From contig DASSWN010000024.1 of NCBI GenBank assembly GCA_035704905.1, positions 1 through 31,806 of the forward strand: a stretch of 31,806 nucleotides of DNA, read 5' to 3'. Positions 16,147-24,914 of this stretch are shown here, in pieces (the first letter of the stretch is position 1; each line of letters opens with the position of its first letter). The notes beneath the pieces were generated by a model that saw nothing but the letters and a program-made list of their open reading frames with translations, did no database searches and was not told the DNA's origin. The position numbers and the translations under genes were made by a program. The DNA comes from DASSWG01 sp035704905 (GTDB lineage: Bacteria; Bacteroidota; Bacteroidia; Flavobacteriales; Flavobacteriaceae).

Positions 16147-19100
16147 TCAGCGTTTTAAGGTGAAATGTGCTTTAAAAATTTTTGTTTTCCCTTCATCAAT
16201 AAATTCCACTTGAAACCAATATTCGTTGGAAGGCATTGGCCGGCCGTTATAGGTGCCGTCCCAACCTTCGCTTTTTGGTGAAAAACTCGCCAAATGTTTT
16301 CCATACCGGTCGAAGACAGAAATTTTGGTTCCGGGATGCTCGTACAAATCGCCGATGTTCCATTTTTCATTCGCGCCATCGCCGTTGGGCGTGAAAAATT
16401 TCTGATAGTGAACCACATTCACCTCCACCACAGCAACGCCACATACGCCGGTCAAGCCTCTTACAGCAATCGTATGGCTGCCCGAATCCACATCGTAAAA
16501 CTCATTGCTTTCTTGGAATTCACCGCCATCCAACTGGTACTCATAAATTCCGCTACCTTTTTCGATTTTCACAGTAATTACCGCTACTTCTTCAAAAGGT
16601 TCGGTAACTTCGGCAGAAATCAACGGTCTTGCAGATTCCGAAACCTGAACTGTTGTTGGGGCATAATTGCATTGTGCACCTATTTCCGGATTTAATTTGA
16701 TGGTTTCCACCGTATAAATGCCGGGAACATAGGTTGCATAATTCGGTCCGGTATAAACCAATTGGCCTTCAAGATACCAGTTTACTGTGAATTCCGCAGG
16801 ATCAAGGCCTGAAGAAAGCAGCAAAGGAGATTCCACTTCATCAGTTTCCAAGTTTCGACATAACGTTCCACCATCGATATTCAATTGCAAAAGTGGATGC
16901 ACGTTAACTTCAAACTGAACTTGATCGAAACAATTCGAATTTGTTAATGATGTTGCATATACATAAATTGTATAATTTCCCGGAGCCAAGCTATATTCCG
17001 AGGGAAGGATTTCGTCTTGTCCGTCCGGTGCCCAGAAATAACCGATATTATAATCTTCTTGCGAAAATGCCGGCAAGGTATAAAAACCACAGGTTTCCAC
17101 ATTTGCAATGGAATCCAAAACCGGGGTTTCAGAAATCTCAACAAAGAAGCTCAGTTCATTGGTGCAAACAAATCGCTCTCCACGGATCGCATACACAAAT
17201 ATTTCCTGGCTTTCGGTAATAATATCGCCGGGAAACAATTCGGTGCCATTTCCGCCACTTTCCGTGAAATAGCTTCCCTCAAATAAAGGCGGAAGAACAT
17301 ATTCGTCGCAAGCTTCCACATCGGGAATTTCATTCAAATCCACTTTGTTGATATACACTGTAAAGGGATTTTCGGTGTAGCAACTGGTTAAATCGGAATA
17401 ATCATTATAAATATAAATTGTTCGTGTAAAGGTGACCAAATCACCGGGGAACAATTCGCTGCCACCGCCACCTGGCTGGGTAAAATACCTTCCCATTGTC
17501 AATTCGGGCAGTTCGAAAGCACTGCATGAATAAATATCGGTGAAGTTCTCCACTTCGGGCAACGGGCGAATCTCCACTTCAAAACTCGACTCATTGCTGC
17601 AGCCATTCTTCAAATTATTAATATAAACCGTTTGTGTTTCCGAAATGACCGCCCCGGGGAAAAGTTGGTCCCCTTGCCTATCGGATTGAGTGAAATAATC
17701 GCCGTGAACCAATGTTGGCAATGTATAAAATTCCGATTCGCACAAAAGCACATTGTTCAAAGAATCGACTTCCGGAATTGGCACTACGGTAATGTAAAAG
17801 GAAGTGTTTTCCGTGCAATTGGGACTGGTGGTTGTTTCGGCATAATAATAAACAATGCGAGAAGTTTCAATAAACGTTCCGGCGGGAAGCAGCGCCCCAT
17901 GTCCGCCCGGAAGAGTGAAGAATCCACCCACGGGTAAGTTTGGCAATTCATATCCGCCGCAAACCGTCATATCGGAAAATTCAGGAACGATTCGAACCCA
18001 AAATGCATTCTGATTGGTGCATGTGCCATCATCGGCAAAAACATAGATTTTCTTCGTGGATGAAATAACATCACCTGCTTGCAAATGTTGGCCGTTTCCT
18101 CCCGAACTTGTAAAATAATCGCCATTTTCCAAAGCTGGTAGTGCATATTGGTCGCAGGTCACCACATCGGCGGGATTATCTACCGGTGGCAAAGGAAGAA
18201 TATTAATATCGAAAGGCACATCTTGGCAAAATTCACCATTAATTTTTACATAATAGTAAATGGTTTGGCTAATCAAAATTTCCGCACCAAATTCCAATAA
18301 TTGTCCAAGACCGGAACCTCCGCCCGGCGCGGTATAAAAGCTGCCGATCAACGGAAAGGGAATTTCAAATTTCCCGCAGTAGCTCCCGGATAAATCCATT
18401 TCGCTTACAACGTACACTTCAAAATCCGATTCATTTTGACAGCCATTTTCGTCGGGTCCATTAAAAATATAAAAGATTCCCGACTCCGTAATCACGTCAC
18501 CTGCCGCCATTTCTTCGCCTGTACCGCCGGGTTGGGTATAATAAGTACCGTTTTCCAGCTGGGGCAAAACATATTCATTGCAAACAACCACATCTTCCAA
18601 CTCATCGACCAAGGGTAGTTCGTTCAGAATAATTTCAAAATTCGTGGTTGCAAAACATTCCGGCATTTGGGCATCTTCCACTCGAACCCAAATTTGGTAA
18701 GGAGCGGGATTTGCGGTATCAACCGAATAACCGGAAGGCGAATTGATCGGATTTGTTTCCAATTGAGCATCTTCCAAAGATTCAAAGAATGAAATGGAAA
18801 AATCGCTTGGATTTTGCCCATTTAAAATTTGCGGAACCACTTGCGACAAATCGACAACTGGAAAGCCTTCAGTGCCGCATACATCAATGGGATCAGGTTG
18901 TGCGATAGTTATCGGATCGTTCACCAATAATTCAAAATCGTACAGCGCATTACAGAAAACACCGGTGCGGGTATCCAATAATTTTATATAAATGGTTTGA
19001 TTTGGAAGACTCAAAAACGAAGTTGTATTTCCTTGCGGAATAGGAATATTCGCTACGGCATTGGCCAAAGTCGTATAATAGTACAATTGATAAATATCCG

Positions 19101-20214
19101 GGTCGATGCCCAAAACAGACTGATTGTTTTGCGTCAAATCGTAAGTATAGTTCAATACCATTTCATTGCAAACCGTCAAATCCACTGGTGCTTGGACCAT
19201 TAAATCCGAAAAAACGATTTCATCGGTAATCGAGCAGTTGGTGTTGTCTTTGGTCACCAACACAGAATAAGTACCCGTTTGCGTGACCGTAAGACTACTT
19301 GAATTTTCGCCCGCAATAACAACCCCATCACGGCTCCACACATGATTGTACAACGGATCGTCCAAACCGGTTTCAATACTATCGTATCCCCCATCGCAAA
19401 TAAGGCGATCGGCACCCAAATCCAAACTTGTTTCAAAGCTTCCCGCAGAAAGAAATATAGCGGAATCGAAATCGGCGTCGTTCGAATCGCCGATAACCAA
19501 CCGAATTTTGTATGGATTTCCCGGAACAATACTTGTGGAAGCATTCATTACCACTGTATAACCCCGCATGTTCAAAGCAGAATTCTGTGGATCATCGACG
19601 GTGTACGTTGAAAAAAGTTCGGGATGATCGGAACCACAAGTTGCATTATAAGCGTTGTCCTTAATATTACGGATGGAAACCGGTTCATTTGTTCCCGGCA
19701 CCACCGCCAAATTTACGGTTTCCCCGGTAACAAGATCGGTTAACAAGAACGCAAAGATGTCGCTGGACACGCACTGCCATTGACCGTATTCATTGGAAGC
19801 AAAAAGAAAATCGAAGCTAAAATCACTGGAAAGCGGCACAAAGTCAAATTCCATATAGGAAACATCGGAAATAAGCGGTGATTGACCCGATTGTGTATTC
19901 AAGTCCACCAAAAACGGATCGCTGTTGGTATTGAGTTGACTGCCCAAGTTTAAACCGGTGTAAGGCCCTTCTGAAAATTTAGCCTTTCCACTACGAATGA
20001 CCACTCCTTCGGAGATTGGGAAATTACCACCTTGATTATTAAAATAAGCCACAGATTCTGCCGATGAAATTTCGATATTGGAAATCTCCAAACATGCATT
20101 GTCCAACAAAACATTTACTAATTCCGAGGGGGAATAAGTAGTGTTGTCCACGGCAACAGTTTGTGAAAAACCGGAAAAACCCATTAAGACAAAAAGGAAT
20201 AATAGTTTTTTCAT
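16147..20214 (-). CDS. Large secreted repeat protein with T9SS type B (CHU_C) sorting domain
   Basis: A 1355-residue surface or secreted protein of unknown role. It starts with a signal peptide (MKKLLFLFVLMGFSGFSQ). Residues about 25-260 form a choice-of-anchor L domain (NACLEISNIEISSAESVAYF, FLFASNEYGQWQC, GDSNDADFDSAIF). Then come an Ig/PKD-like stretch and two looser beta modules. About residues 540-1105 hold eight tandem modules with the pattern C-x-x-[YF]-x-L-P-x-L-x-x-G-x-[YF]-[FY]-T-x-x-G-G. The end is a gliding-motility-type C-terminal domain (FFTPNGDGANEKWNIGDL, ISVFDRYGKHL, WDGTYNGRPMPSNEYWF) ending in FKAHFTLKR, the type B signal of the type IX system. Adhesion or matrix roles are common for such proteins. 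It stands alone between hairpins. Confidence 0.93.
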   Translation of the reverse strand: MKKLLFLFVLMGFSGFSQTVAVDNTTYSPSELVNVLLDNACLEISNIEISSAESVAYFNNQGGNFPISEGVVIRSGKAKFSEGPYTGLNLGSQLNTNSDPFLVDLNTQSGQSPLISDVSYMEFDFVPLSSDFSFDFLFASNEYGQWQCVSSDIFAFLLTDLVTGETVNLAVVPGTNEPVSIRNIKDNAYNATCGSDHPELFSTYTVDDPQNSALNMRGYTVVMNASTSIVPGNPYKIRLVIGDSNDADFDSAIFLSAGSFETSLDLGADRLICDGGYDSIETGLDDPLYNHVWSRDGVVIAGENSSSLTVTQTGTYSVLVTKDNTNCSITDEIVFSDLMVQAPVDLTVCNEMVLNYTYDLTQNNQSVLGIDPDIYQLYYYTTLANAVANIPIPQGNTTSFLSLPNQTIYIKLLDTRTGVFCNALYDFELLVNDPITIAQPDPIDVCGTEGFPVVDLSQVVPQILNGQNPSDFSISFFESLEDAQLETNPINSPSGYSVDTANPAPYQIWVRVEDAQMPECFATTNFEIILNELPLVDELEDVVVCNEYVLPQLENGTYYTQPGGTGEEMAAGDVITESGIFYIFNGPDENGCQNESDFEVYVVSEMDLSGSYCGKFEIPFPLIGSFYTAPGGGSGLGQLLEFGAEILISQTIYYYVKINGEFCQDVPFDINILPLPPVDNPADVVTCDQYALPALENGDYFTSSGGNGQHLQAGDVISSTKKIYVFADDGTCTNQNAFWVRIVPEFSDMTVCGGYELPNLPVGGFFTLPGGHGALLPAGTFIETSRIVYYYAETTTSPNCTENTSFYITVVPIPEVDSLNNVLLCESEFYTLPTLVHGDYFTQSDRQGDQLFPGAVISETQTVYINNLKNGCSNESSFEVEIRPLPEVENFTDIYSCSAFELPELTMGRYFTQPGGGGSELFPGDLVTFTRTIYIYNDYSDLTSCYTENPFTVYINKVDLNEIPDVEACDEYVLPPLFEGSYFTESGGNGTELFPGDIITESQEIFVYAIRGERFVCTNELSFFVEISETPVLDSIANVETCGFYTLPAFSQEDYNIGYFWAPDGQDEILPSEYSLAPGNYTIYVYATSLTNSNCFDQVQFEVNVHPLLQLNIDGGTLCRNLETDEVESPLLLSSGLDPAEFTVNWYLEGQLVYTGPNYATYVPGIYTVETIKLNPEIGAQCNYAPTTVQVSESARPLISAEVTEPFEEVAVITVKIEKGSGIYEYQLDGGEFQESNEFYDVDSGSHTIAVRGLTGVCGVAVVEVNVVHYQKFFTPNGDGANEKWNIGDLYEHPGTKISVFDRYGKHLASFSPKSEGWDGTYNGRPMPSNEYWFQVEFIDEGKTKIFKAHFTLKR

Positions 20215-20307
20215 ATAATTATGATTAACGAAATATTAACATTATAAAACATAGGTTTTGGCATAAAAATGAATGCACTTAACTATCACTCATTCCGATT
20301 AACGACG

Positions 20308-20315
20308 CAAAAATA
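20308..20315 (-). promoter_or_regulatory. Candidate -7 element for the T9SS type B gene
   Basis: TATTTTTG on the minus strand matches TAnnTTTG, about 94 bp before the start codon at 20214. No well-spaced TTTG lies upstream, so support is partial. Confidence 0.3.
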
Positions 20316-20632
20316 CGTCAAATTTTACCAATATAATGTTAAATTTTAAGTTTAGACCAAATCATCCTGTCGGTTTGCGCGTTTTTCGGACATTCCGTGC
20401 CGTTCATCGGAACAAAACTTACATTAAACTTTTGTCCAATGTAAGACTTTTTTTGGTTAAACGACCTTAGCTGTCAAAATAATTTCATGTTGGAGAAAAA
20501 TTACTCGACAAAAGGTCGATTTAAGTCGATCTTGTGAAGGATGAAAAATTGAGTGGTGAGCTGGGAGTGAGCAGAAACAAAACGGTCGATTTCCTGCACC
20601 TAAATCATGGATAATGCGACAATAGTTCGACT
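20316..20632. other. Intergenic region with a bidirectional hairpin
   Basis: No gene is supported. It holds the hairpin at 20418-20454 and repeated GGTCGATTT words (near 20514 and 20582), one of them part of an imperfect TCGA-TTTAAG-TCGA palindrome. A stretch near 20548 (GGTGAGCTGGGAGTGAGCAG) is the kind of stuttered spacer seen elsewhere in this window. Confidence 0.5.
20418..20454. terminator. Hairpin terminator downstream of the flippase gene
   Basis: CTTACATT (20418-20425) pairs perfectly with AATGTAAG (20438-20445). On the minus strand it is followed by TTTTGTT, which suits the flippase transcript ending at 20633; on the plus strand it is followed by AC and seven Ts. Confidence 0.6.
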
Positions 20633-22093
20633 CTACTGACGCCGTTTAAAGACTCTGTCTATCAATTCGGAGATGTCTTCGGAAACTTTAAAAAGATGGG
20701 CAAACAAAATATAGGTAATTCCCAGCGCTGTTGACTTCAAGAAAATATTGGCAAGCGGGTGCCAGGGAAATTCCCAGAAATAAAATGCAGAACCAATTGC
20801 TGCAATACCTATTACTATAGGAAGCGTTTTCGATGTGAAAGGCGATAAGCCAAATTTCCACTGAATCAAAAAAAGCTTCAAACTGTTATATGCAAAAAAC
20901 GCCATGAAGGTTGCGTAAGCCGCGCCATAAATCCCGAATTTCGGAATTAGCCAAACATTCAGAAAAAAAGCTGTCAGAGCGAGAAAAACACCGGAAAACA
21001 AAACCCAGCGGTAATAATCGGAATTGTAGAGGATGCTGTTGGCATTCCCCAAAATGTTGTCATACAATTTCACCACGGAAATAAGCAACACCACGCTCAT
21101 TCCCACCCGATATTCTTCCGGAATTATTTGATACAACTGGTGAACATTGCAAACAATCAATAAGAAAATAAGCCCCCCCACCACCAATAGGCTTACCGAA
21201 CTTCGTTTGTACAAATCTTTGAGGGCCGCACGATCTTTTCGATTCAAAATCGACGCCGTCATCGGATAGGTGATTTGGTGCATAGCGCGCGACGGAACCG
21301 CTATAACCGAAGCAATATAAATCGCGATTCCATAAATAGCCACATTTTCAATGGACATATAAGGTTCGATCATCACTTTGTCCAGATCGAGCATGACCAT
21401 AGCTACCGAACCAGCTATAAACATTAGAAACGAATATTTCAGCACACTGGTTTTGTTTGTGGGAAATTGAAACGTAATTTTAGGAAAGTAAAGCAAAAAC
21501 GCATAAACAGCCATTACAAAGGTTCGCAAAACATAAATGAAAGTAAGCAAATAGAAAAAAACCTCCATGCCAATTACCGAGAAATAAACCAAGATCAGTA
21601 AAATGGACGTACAAATTCGATGGAAGACCTCACGCATAAAATTCCCGAAAACGCTTTTCATCTGGGTTTTTCCCCAGGCAAAGAACAATTCGAAATAGGC
21701 AATGGCAATGGCAATGATGAAAATCAGCCAAAGATAATCGCCCACCAAAGTACCTTTCCAGTTAAAATACTCCAGAATATATCCATGGAAAACAAAAGCC
21801 AATAGTCCCATCGTTGATCCCACGATCAACGGCAATAACAAATTCATCGACATTAATCTGTCACGTTCCGATTTGGTTTTATAGAAGGAATAAAATTTCA
21901 CCAGGGAATTAGGAGTTCCAAAAGCCATGATCGGCCATACCAAACTTCCCGCAGAAAGAAGGAAAGTGACCAACCCGTAATAATCTTGCCGCAAAAAATT
22001 GGGGTAAAGCAGCAAAACGTTCACCGCCCCTATTCCGAAACCGGCATAAGATGAAATAATATTTTTTAAAGACTGCTTAAAAACAATGCCCAT
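20633..22093 (-). CDS. Polysaccharide flippase-like membrane protein (MATE/PST superfamily)
   Basis: The 486-residue product is almost wholly hydrophobic, with about 12 to 14 membrane spans, and resembles Wzx/RfbX-type flippases that move lipid-linked oligosaccharides across the inner membrane. The opening FKQSLKNIISSYAGFGIGAV resembles the usual N-terminus, and the middle has ISVVKLYDNILGNANSILY and a late FGIYGAAYATFMAFFAYNSL, typical of the family. I chose the ATG at 22093 (MGIVFKQSL); an in-frame ATG at 22120 would add nine residues that look non-family. No glycosyltransferase or other glycan gene is next to it, so the substrate is unknown. It could instead be an S-layer or teichuronic-type exporter of the same fold. 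Confidence 0.85.
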   Translation of the reverse strand: MGIVFKQSLKNIISSYAGFGIGAVNVLLLYPNFLRQDYYGLVTFLLSAGSLVWPIMAFGTPNSLVKFYSFYKTKSERDRLMSMNLLLPLIVGSTMGLLAFVFHGYILEYFNWKGTLVGDYLWLIFIIAIAIAYFELFFAWGKTQMKSVFGNFMREVFHRICTSILLILVYFSVIGMEVFFYLLTFIYVLRTFVMAVYAFLLYFPKITFQFPTNKTSVLKYSFLMFIAGSVAMVMLDLDKVMIEPYMSIENVAIYGIAIYIASVIAVPSRAMHQITYPMTASILNRKDRAALKDLYKRSSVSLLVVGGLIFLLIVCNVHQLYQIIPEEYRVGMSVVLLISVVKLYDNILGNANSILYNSDYYRWVLFSGVFLALTAFFLNVWLIPKFGIYGAAYATFMAFFAYNSLKLFLIQWKFGLSPFTSKTLPIVIGIAAIGSAFYFWEFPWHPLANIFLKSTALGITYILFAHLFKVSEDISELIDRVFKRRQ

Positions 22094-22263
22094 AAATTCC
22101 GAAGGTAGAAACCGGCGCAAAGTACGGGAATTTTCCGCTAAGGTTTATTTATGAAACAAACCAGAAACCAATTTCCGAAACCCACTTCATTTGACAAGCG
22201 TGAAATCGGGAGTTGGTGTCACAACCTTAAAGAAACATTACGGTTTAGAAAAAATACAAAACA

Positions 22264-22295
22264 TTTGTTTCCCGATTGGGAAATCGTTACTTTTG
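22264..22295 (+). promoter_or_regulatory. Promoter of the toxin-antitoxin operon
   Basis: TTTG (22264-22267) and TACTTTTG (22288-22295) are separated by 20 bases, a near-ideal Bacteroidota sigma promoter. Transcription would start about 5 to 8 bases later, only some 6 to 10 bases before the toxin ATG at 22309, so the mRNA is nearly leaderless. Confidence 0.75.
22268..22283. promoter_or_regulatory. Palindromic operator candidate for the HigA-type antitoxin
   Basis: TTTCCC-GATT-GGGAAA is a perfect 6+6 inverted repeat lying between the -33 and -7 elements. A bound repressor there would block RNA polymerase. Antitoxins of this type usually repress their own operon through such palindromes, so HigA binding is a reasonable inference. 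Confidence 0.6.
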
Positions 22296-22308
22296 ACCAA
22301 AAGAATGG

Positions 22309-22689
22309 ATGAAACAAAAATTCGATATAGAATTACTGCCAGAGGCAATCGAGTTTTTAGAGAAACTTGATGATAAAACCAGAGAGAAGATTTATTACAA
22401 CATCAAAAAATCCCAATTCGTAAATGACAAAAAACTCTTCAAAAAATTGAACGATTTTATTTGGGAATTTAGGACTTTGTACAAAAGCAAATCATATAGA
22501 CTTTTCTCATTTTGGGACAAATCTGACGGCAAAGAAAGTTTGGTAATAGCAACTCACGGAATCTTAAAAAAGACTCAGAAAACGCCATCCAAAGAAATAA
22601 GAAGAGCTGAAAAAATAAGGGAACAATACCGTGCCTACCGGCAGGCAGGTTTAGACAACAAAACAAAAAAGAAAAGAGATGGAAAATAA
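22309..22689 (+). CDS. higB: HigB/RelE-type toxin (phage Gp49-like family)
   Basis: The 126-residue product looks like the Gp49/HigB branch of the RelE superfamily, toxins that cut mRNA on the ribosome. Features seen are FDIELLPEAIEFLEKLDDKT at the start, the core WEFRTLYKSKSYRLFSFWDK (about residues 52-71), and the typical tail HGILKKTQKTPSKEIRRAEK (83-102). R55 and the Y63-R64 pair are candidate active-site residues. It precedes its antitoxin and overlaps it by 11 bp, the toxin-first order usual for HigBA. The last 19 residues go beyond the normal fold and include RAYRQAG, encoded by a palindromic repeat at 22631-22650. Target and activity are not shown by the sequence. Confidence 0.85.
   Translation: MKQKFDIELLPEAIEFLEKLDDKTREKIYYNIKKSQFVNDKKLFKKLNDFIWEFRTLYKSKSYRLFSFWDKSDGKESLVIATHGILKKTQKTPSKEIRRAEKIREQYRAYRQAGLDNKTKKKRDGK
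22631..22650. repeat. REP-like palindrome inside the toxin C-terminal codons
   Basis: The core TGCCTACCGGCAGGCA is a palindrome apart from one position pair, and is far more GC-rich than the gene around it. Palindromes of this type (CCTGCC-GGCAGG) are widespread in Bacteroidota genomes, usually between genes. Here it is translated as RAYRQAG (residues 108-114), past the folded domain. Confidence 0.6.
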
Positions 22690-22996
22690 ATTTAAAACCA
22701 TACCACTTGACACAATGATTGACAAACACATTGGAAAACGTGGAACTGCAAAAAGAGATGCATTTGAAAATGAACTTCGGATTGACCTATTGGGACAAGC
22801 AATAAGAGAAGCGAGAAAAGAAAAAAGTATGACACAGGAACAATTGGGCAAATTGGTTGGAGTACAAAAAGCGCAAATCTCAAAAATCGAGAACAGTATA
22901 AAAAACGCCCGATTTGAAACTATTTTGAAAGTATTTGAGGCTTTAGGCGCAAAAGTGAATTTTAACGTAGAATTGAACAATAGAAAATTAGCCTAA
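22679..22996 (+). CDS. higA: HigA-type antitoxin, XRE-family helix-turn-helix protein
   Basis: The 105-residue product has an N-terminal arm likely to hold the toxin (residues 1-36, with the family-like GKRGTAKRDAFENEL) and a Cro/C1 helix-turn-helix (about 37-92) with MTQEQLGKLVGVQKAQISKI as its DNA-binding core. It starts inside the toxin gene (11-bp overlap), so the two are translationally coupled. Its expected roles are to neutralise the toxin and to repress the operon through the palindrome at 22268-22283. The gene looks intact. A short, weak inverted repeat (CCCGT/ACGGG, 22998-23025) follows the stop. Confidence 0.88.
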   Translation: MENKFKTIPLDTMIDKHIGKRGTAKRDAFENELRIDLLGQAIREARKEKSMTQEQLGKLVGVQKAQISKIENSIKNARFETILKVFEALGAKVNFNVELNNRKLA

Positions 22997-23237
22997 CCCC
23001 GTCTTCCCCGCATGAACGGTACGGGCAAAAGGACAATTCCAGGTAAAAGCCCCGTCCGGTCCACAGCCGCGGAACGTTGTTCTCGAAAAAATAAAAACAT
23101 AACATTTGTTTTTTCTTCCAAATCTATAACTTTTCGCTGTGATCACGCGGAAAGTTTCCCATTAAAAAAGATCGAATTCCCCAAAACAAGTTATTTCATA
23201 GGCCATATTAATTGTAGCTGAAAATTTCAAAAACACC
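22997..23237. other. Intergenic region between antitoxin and atpD
   Basis: The first 90 bp are GC-rich; the rest is AT-rich and leads into the atpD promoter. An open frame at 23012-23221 has no recognisable features and is not called. I see no riboswitch or RNA gene that I can name. Confidence 0.5.
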
Positions 23238-23270
23238 TTGTTTCATATAACAAAAAATAAACTATCTTTG
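23238..23270 (+). promoter_or_regulatory. Promoter of atpDC
   Basis: TTG (23238-23240) and TATCTTTG (23263-23270) are 22 bases apart, matching the Bacteroidota TTG / TAnnTTTG promoter. The start of transcription should fall near 23276, giving a leader of about 50 bases with GGAG at 23323-23326 before the ATG. Confidence 0.75.
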
Positions 23271-23327
23271 CAGCCGAAAAAGCAGGGTCTTTTTTCACCC
23301 AAAAACCATAAACAAAAGAACTGGAGA

Positions 23328-24839
23328 ATGGCTAACGTTACAGGAAAAGTTTCCCAAATTATCGGTCCGGTTGTGGACGTGGAGTTCAACACCGAAGATG
23401 TGCAACTACCCAAAATTTATGATTCCTTGGAAATCACCCGCGAAGACGGTTCCAAACTAATTTTGGAAGTTCAATCCCACACCGGTGAAAACACCGTGAG
23501 AACCATTGCGATGGATTCTTCCGACGGATTGAGCCGCGGTACAGCGGTAGTGGCCACCGGCGCACCAATTCAAATGCCGATCGGCGATGATATATATGGA
23601 CGCTTGTTCAACGTTATTGGCGATTCGATCGACGGACTTGGCGATTTACCAAAAGCCGGGAAAGACGGCCTCCCCATTCACCGGGAAGCACCGAAATTCG
23701 AAGACCTTTCGGTTTCCACCGAAGTGCTTTTCACCGGTATCAAAGTAATCGATTTGATCGAACCCTACGCAAAAGGCGGTAAAATTGGTTTGTTCGGCGG
23801 TGCGGGAGTTGGAAAAACCGTATTGATCCAGGAACTCATCAACAATATTGCAAAGGGCCACGGGGGACTTTCTGTTTTTGCAGGTGTTGGTGAACGAACC
23901 CGTGAAGGAAATGACCTGATGCGGGAAATGTTGGAATCAGGCATTATTAAATATGGCGACGATTTTATGCATTCCATGGAACAAGGCGGATGGGATTTGT
24001 CGAAAGTAGATAAATCCGCATTGAAAGAATCAAAAGCCACTTTCGTGTTCGGACAGATGAACGAACCCCCAGGAGCACGTGCCCGGGTGGCACTTTCCGG
24101 ATTGACCATCGCAGAATATTTCCGGGATGGCGCTGGTGAAGGCCAAGGAAAGGATGTTCTTTTCTTTGTCGATAATATTTTCCGTTTTACGCAAGCCGGT
24201 TCAGAGGTTTCGGCCCTTTTGGGAAGGATGCCATCGGCGGTGGGTTATCAGCCTACCTTGGCCACCGAGATGGGCGCGATGCAGGAACGGATTACTTCCA
24301 CAAAAAATGGTTCCATTACTTCTGTACAAGCCGTTTACGTTCCAGCGGATGACTTAACGGACCCGGCACCGGCAACCACCTTTGCCCACTTGGATGCCAC
24401 TACCGTACTTTCGCGTAAAATTGCCGAGTTGGGTATTTATCCGGCTGTGGACCCATTGGATTCCACCTCCCGTATTTTGACCGCCGATATTTTGGGAGCC
24501 GATCATTACAACTGTGCCCAGCGCGTAAAAGAGTTGTTGCAACGCTATAAAGAATTACAGGATATTATCGCCATTCTTGGGATGGAAGAACTTTCCGAAG
24601 AAGACAAGCTGGCCGTTTCGCGCGCTCGTCGGGTGCAACGCTTCTTGTCACAACCTTTCCATGTGGCCGAACAATTTACAGGATTGAAAGGGGTTTTGGT
24701 AGATATCAAAGACACCATCAAAGGATTCAATATGATTATGGACGGCGAGTTGGATCATTTGCCGGAAGCAGCATTCAACCTAAAAGGAACTATTGAAGAG
24801 GCCATCGAAGCCGGTGAGAAAATGTTGGCAGAGAGTTGA
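23328..24839 (+). CDS. atpD: F1F0 ATP synthase subunit beta
   Basis: AtpD is the catalytic subunit of the F1 head, making ATP from ADP and phosphate at the inner membrane. The 503-residue length is normal. Motifs seen are the P-loop GGAGVGKT (157-164), GERTREGND (188-196), the region LLGRMPSAVGYQPTLATEMG, and the DELSEED-type loop as MEELSEEDKL. The start at 23328 (MANVTGKVSQIIGPVVDVEF) is preceded by GGAG; the frame is open upstream to 23238, but that start would lie inside the promoter. atpC follows 75 bp later; other ATP synthase genes are not here, as is usual in Flavobacteriaceae. Confidence 0.98.
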   Translation: MANVTGKVSQIIGPVVDVEFNTEDVQLPKIYDSLEITREDGSKLILEVQSHTGENTVRTIAMDSSDGLSRGTAVVATGAPIQMPIGDDIYGRLFNVIGDSIDGLGDLPKAGKDGLPIHREAPKFEDLSVSTEVLFTGIKVIDLIEPYAKGGKIGLFGGAGVGKTVLIQELINNIAKGHGGLSVFAGVGERTREGNDLMREMLESGIIKYGDDFMHSMEQGGWDLSKVDKSALKESKATFVFGQMNEPPGARARVALSGLTIAEYFRDGAGEGQGKDVLFFVDNIFRFTQAGSEVSALLGRMPSAVGYQPTLATEMGAMQERITSTKNGSITSVQAVYVPADDLTDPAPATTFAHLDATTVLSRKIAELGIYPAVDPLDSTSRILTADILGADHYNCAQRVKELLQRYKELQDIIAILGMEELSEEDKLAVSRARRVQRFLSQPFHVAEQFTGLKGVLVDIKDTIKGFNMIMDGELDHLPEAAFNLKGTIEEAIEAGEKMLAES

Positions 24840-24914
24840 GTTTGGCAGTCAACAGTAGCAGTTGGCAGTAATTTACTTATAACACCCAACACATAACGCA
24901 TAACGCATAAAAAG
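24840..24914 (+). repeat. Stuttered spacer between atpD and atpC
   Basis: The spacer contains GGCAGTCAACAGTAGCAGTT-type near repeats, then ATAACGCATAACGCATAAAA running into the atpC start. The word CAGTTGGCAGT (24859-24869) also occurs after the DUF3467 gene (13253-13263). Confidence 0.5.

Noticed and set aside
13469..19611. Several plus-strand open frames of 60 to 133 codons opposite the envelope genes
   Set aside because: They are antisense to clear proteins, lack family features, and follow from the codon usage of the real genes.
20508..20600. Regulatory array of GGTCGATTT words
   Set aside because: Only two full copies and an imperfect palindrome are present, with no nearby promoter; chance in an AT-rich spacer is as likely.
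23012..23221. Open frame of 69 codons between the antitoxin gene and atpD
   Set aside because: Basic, low-complexity product with no motif, no promoter of its own, and mixed base composition along its length.
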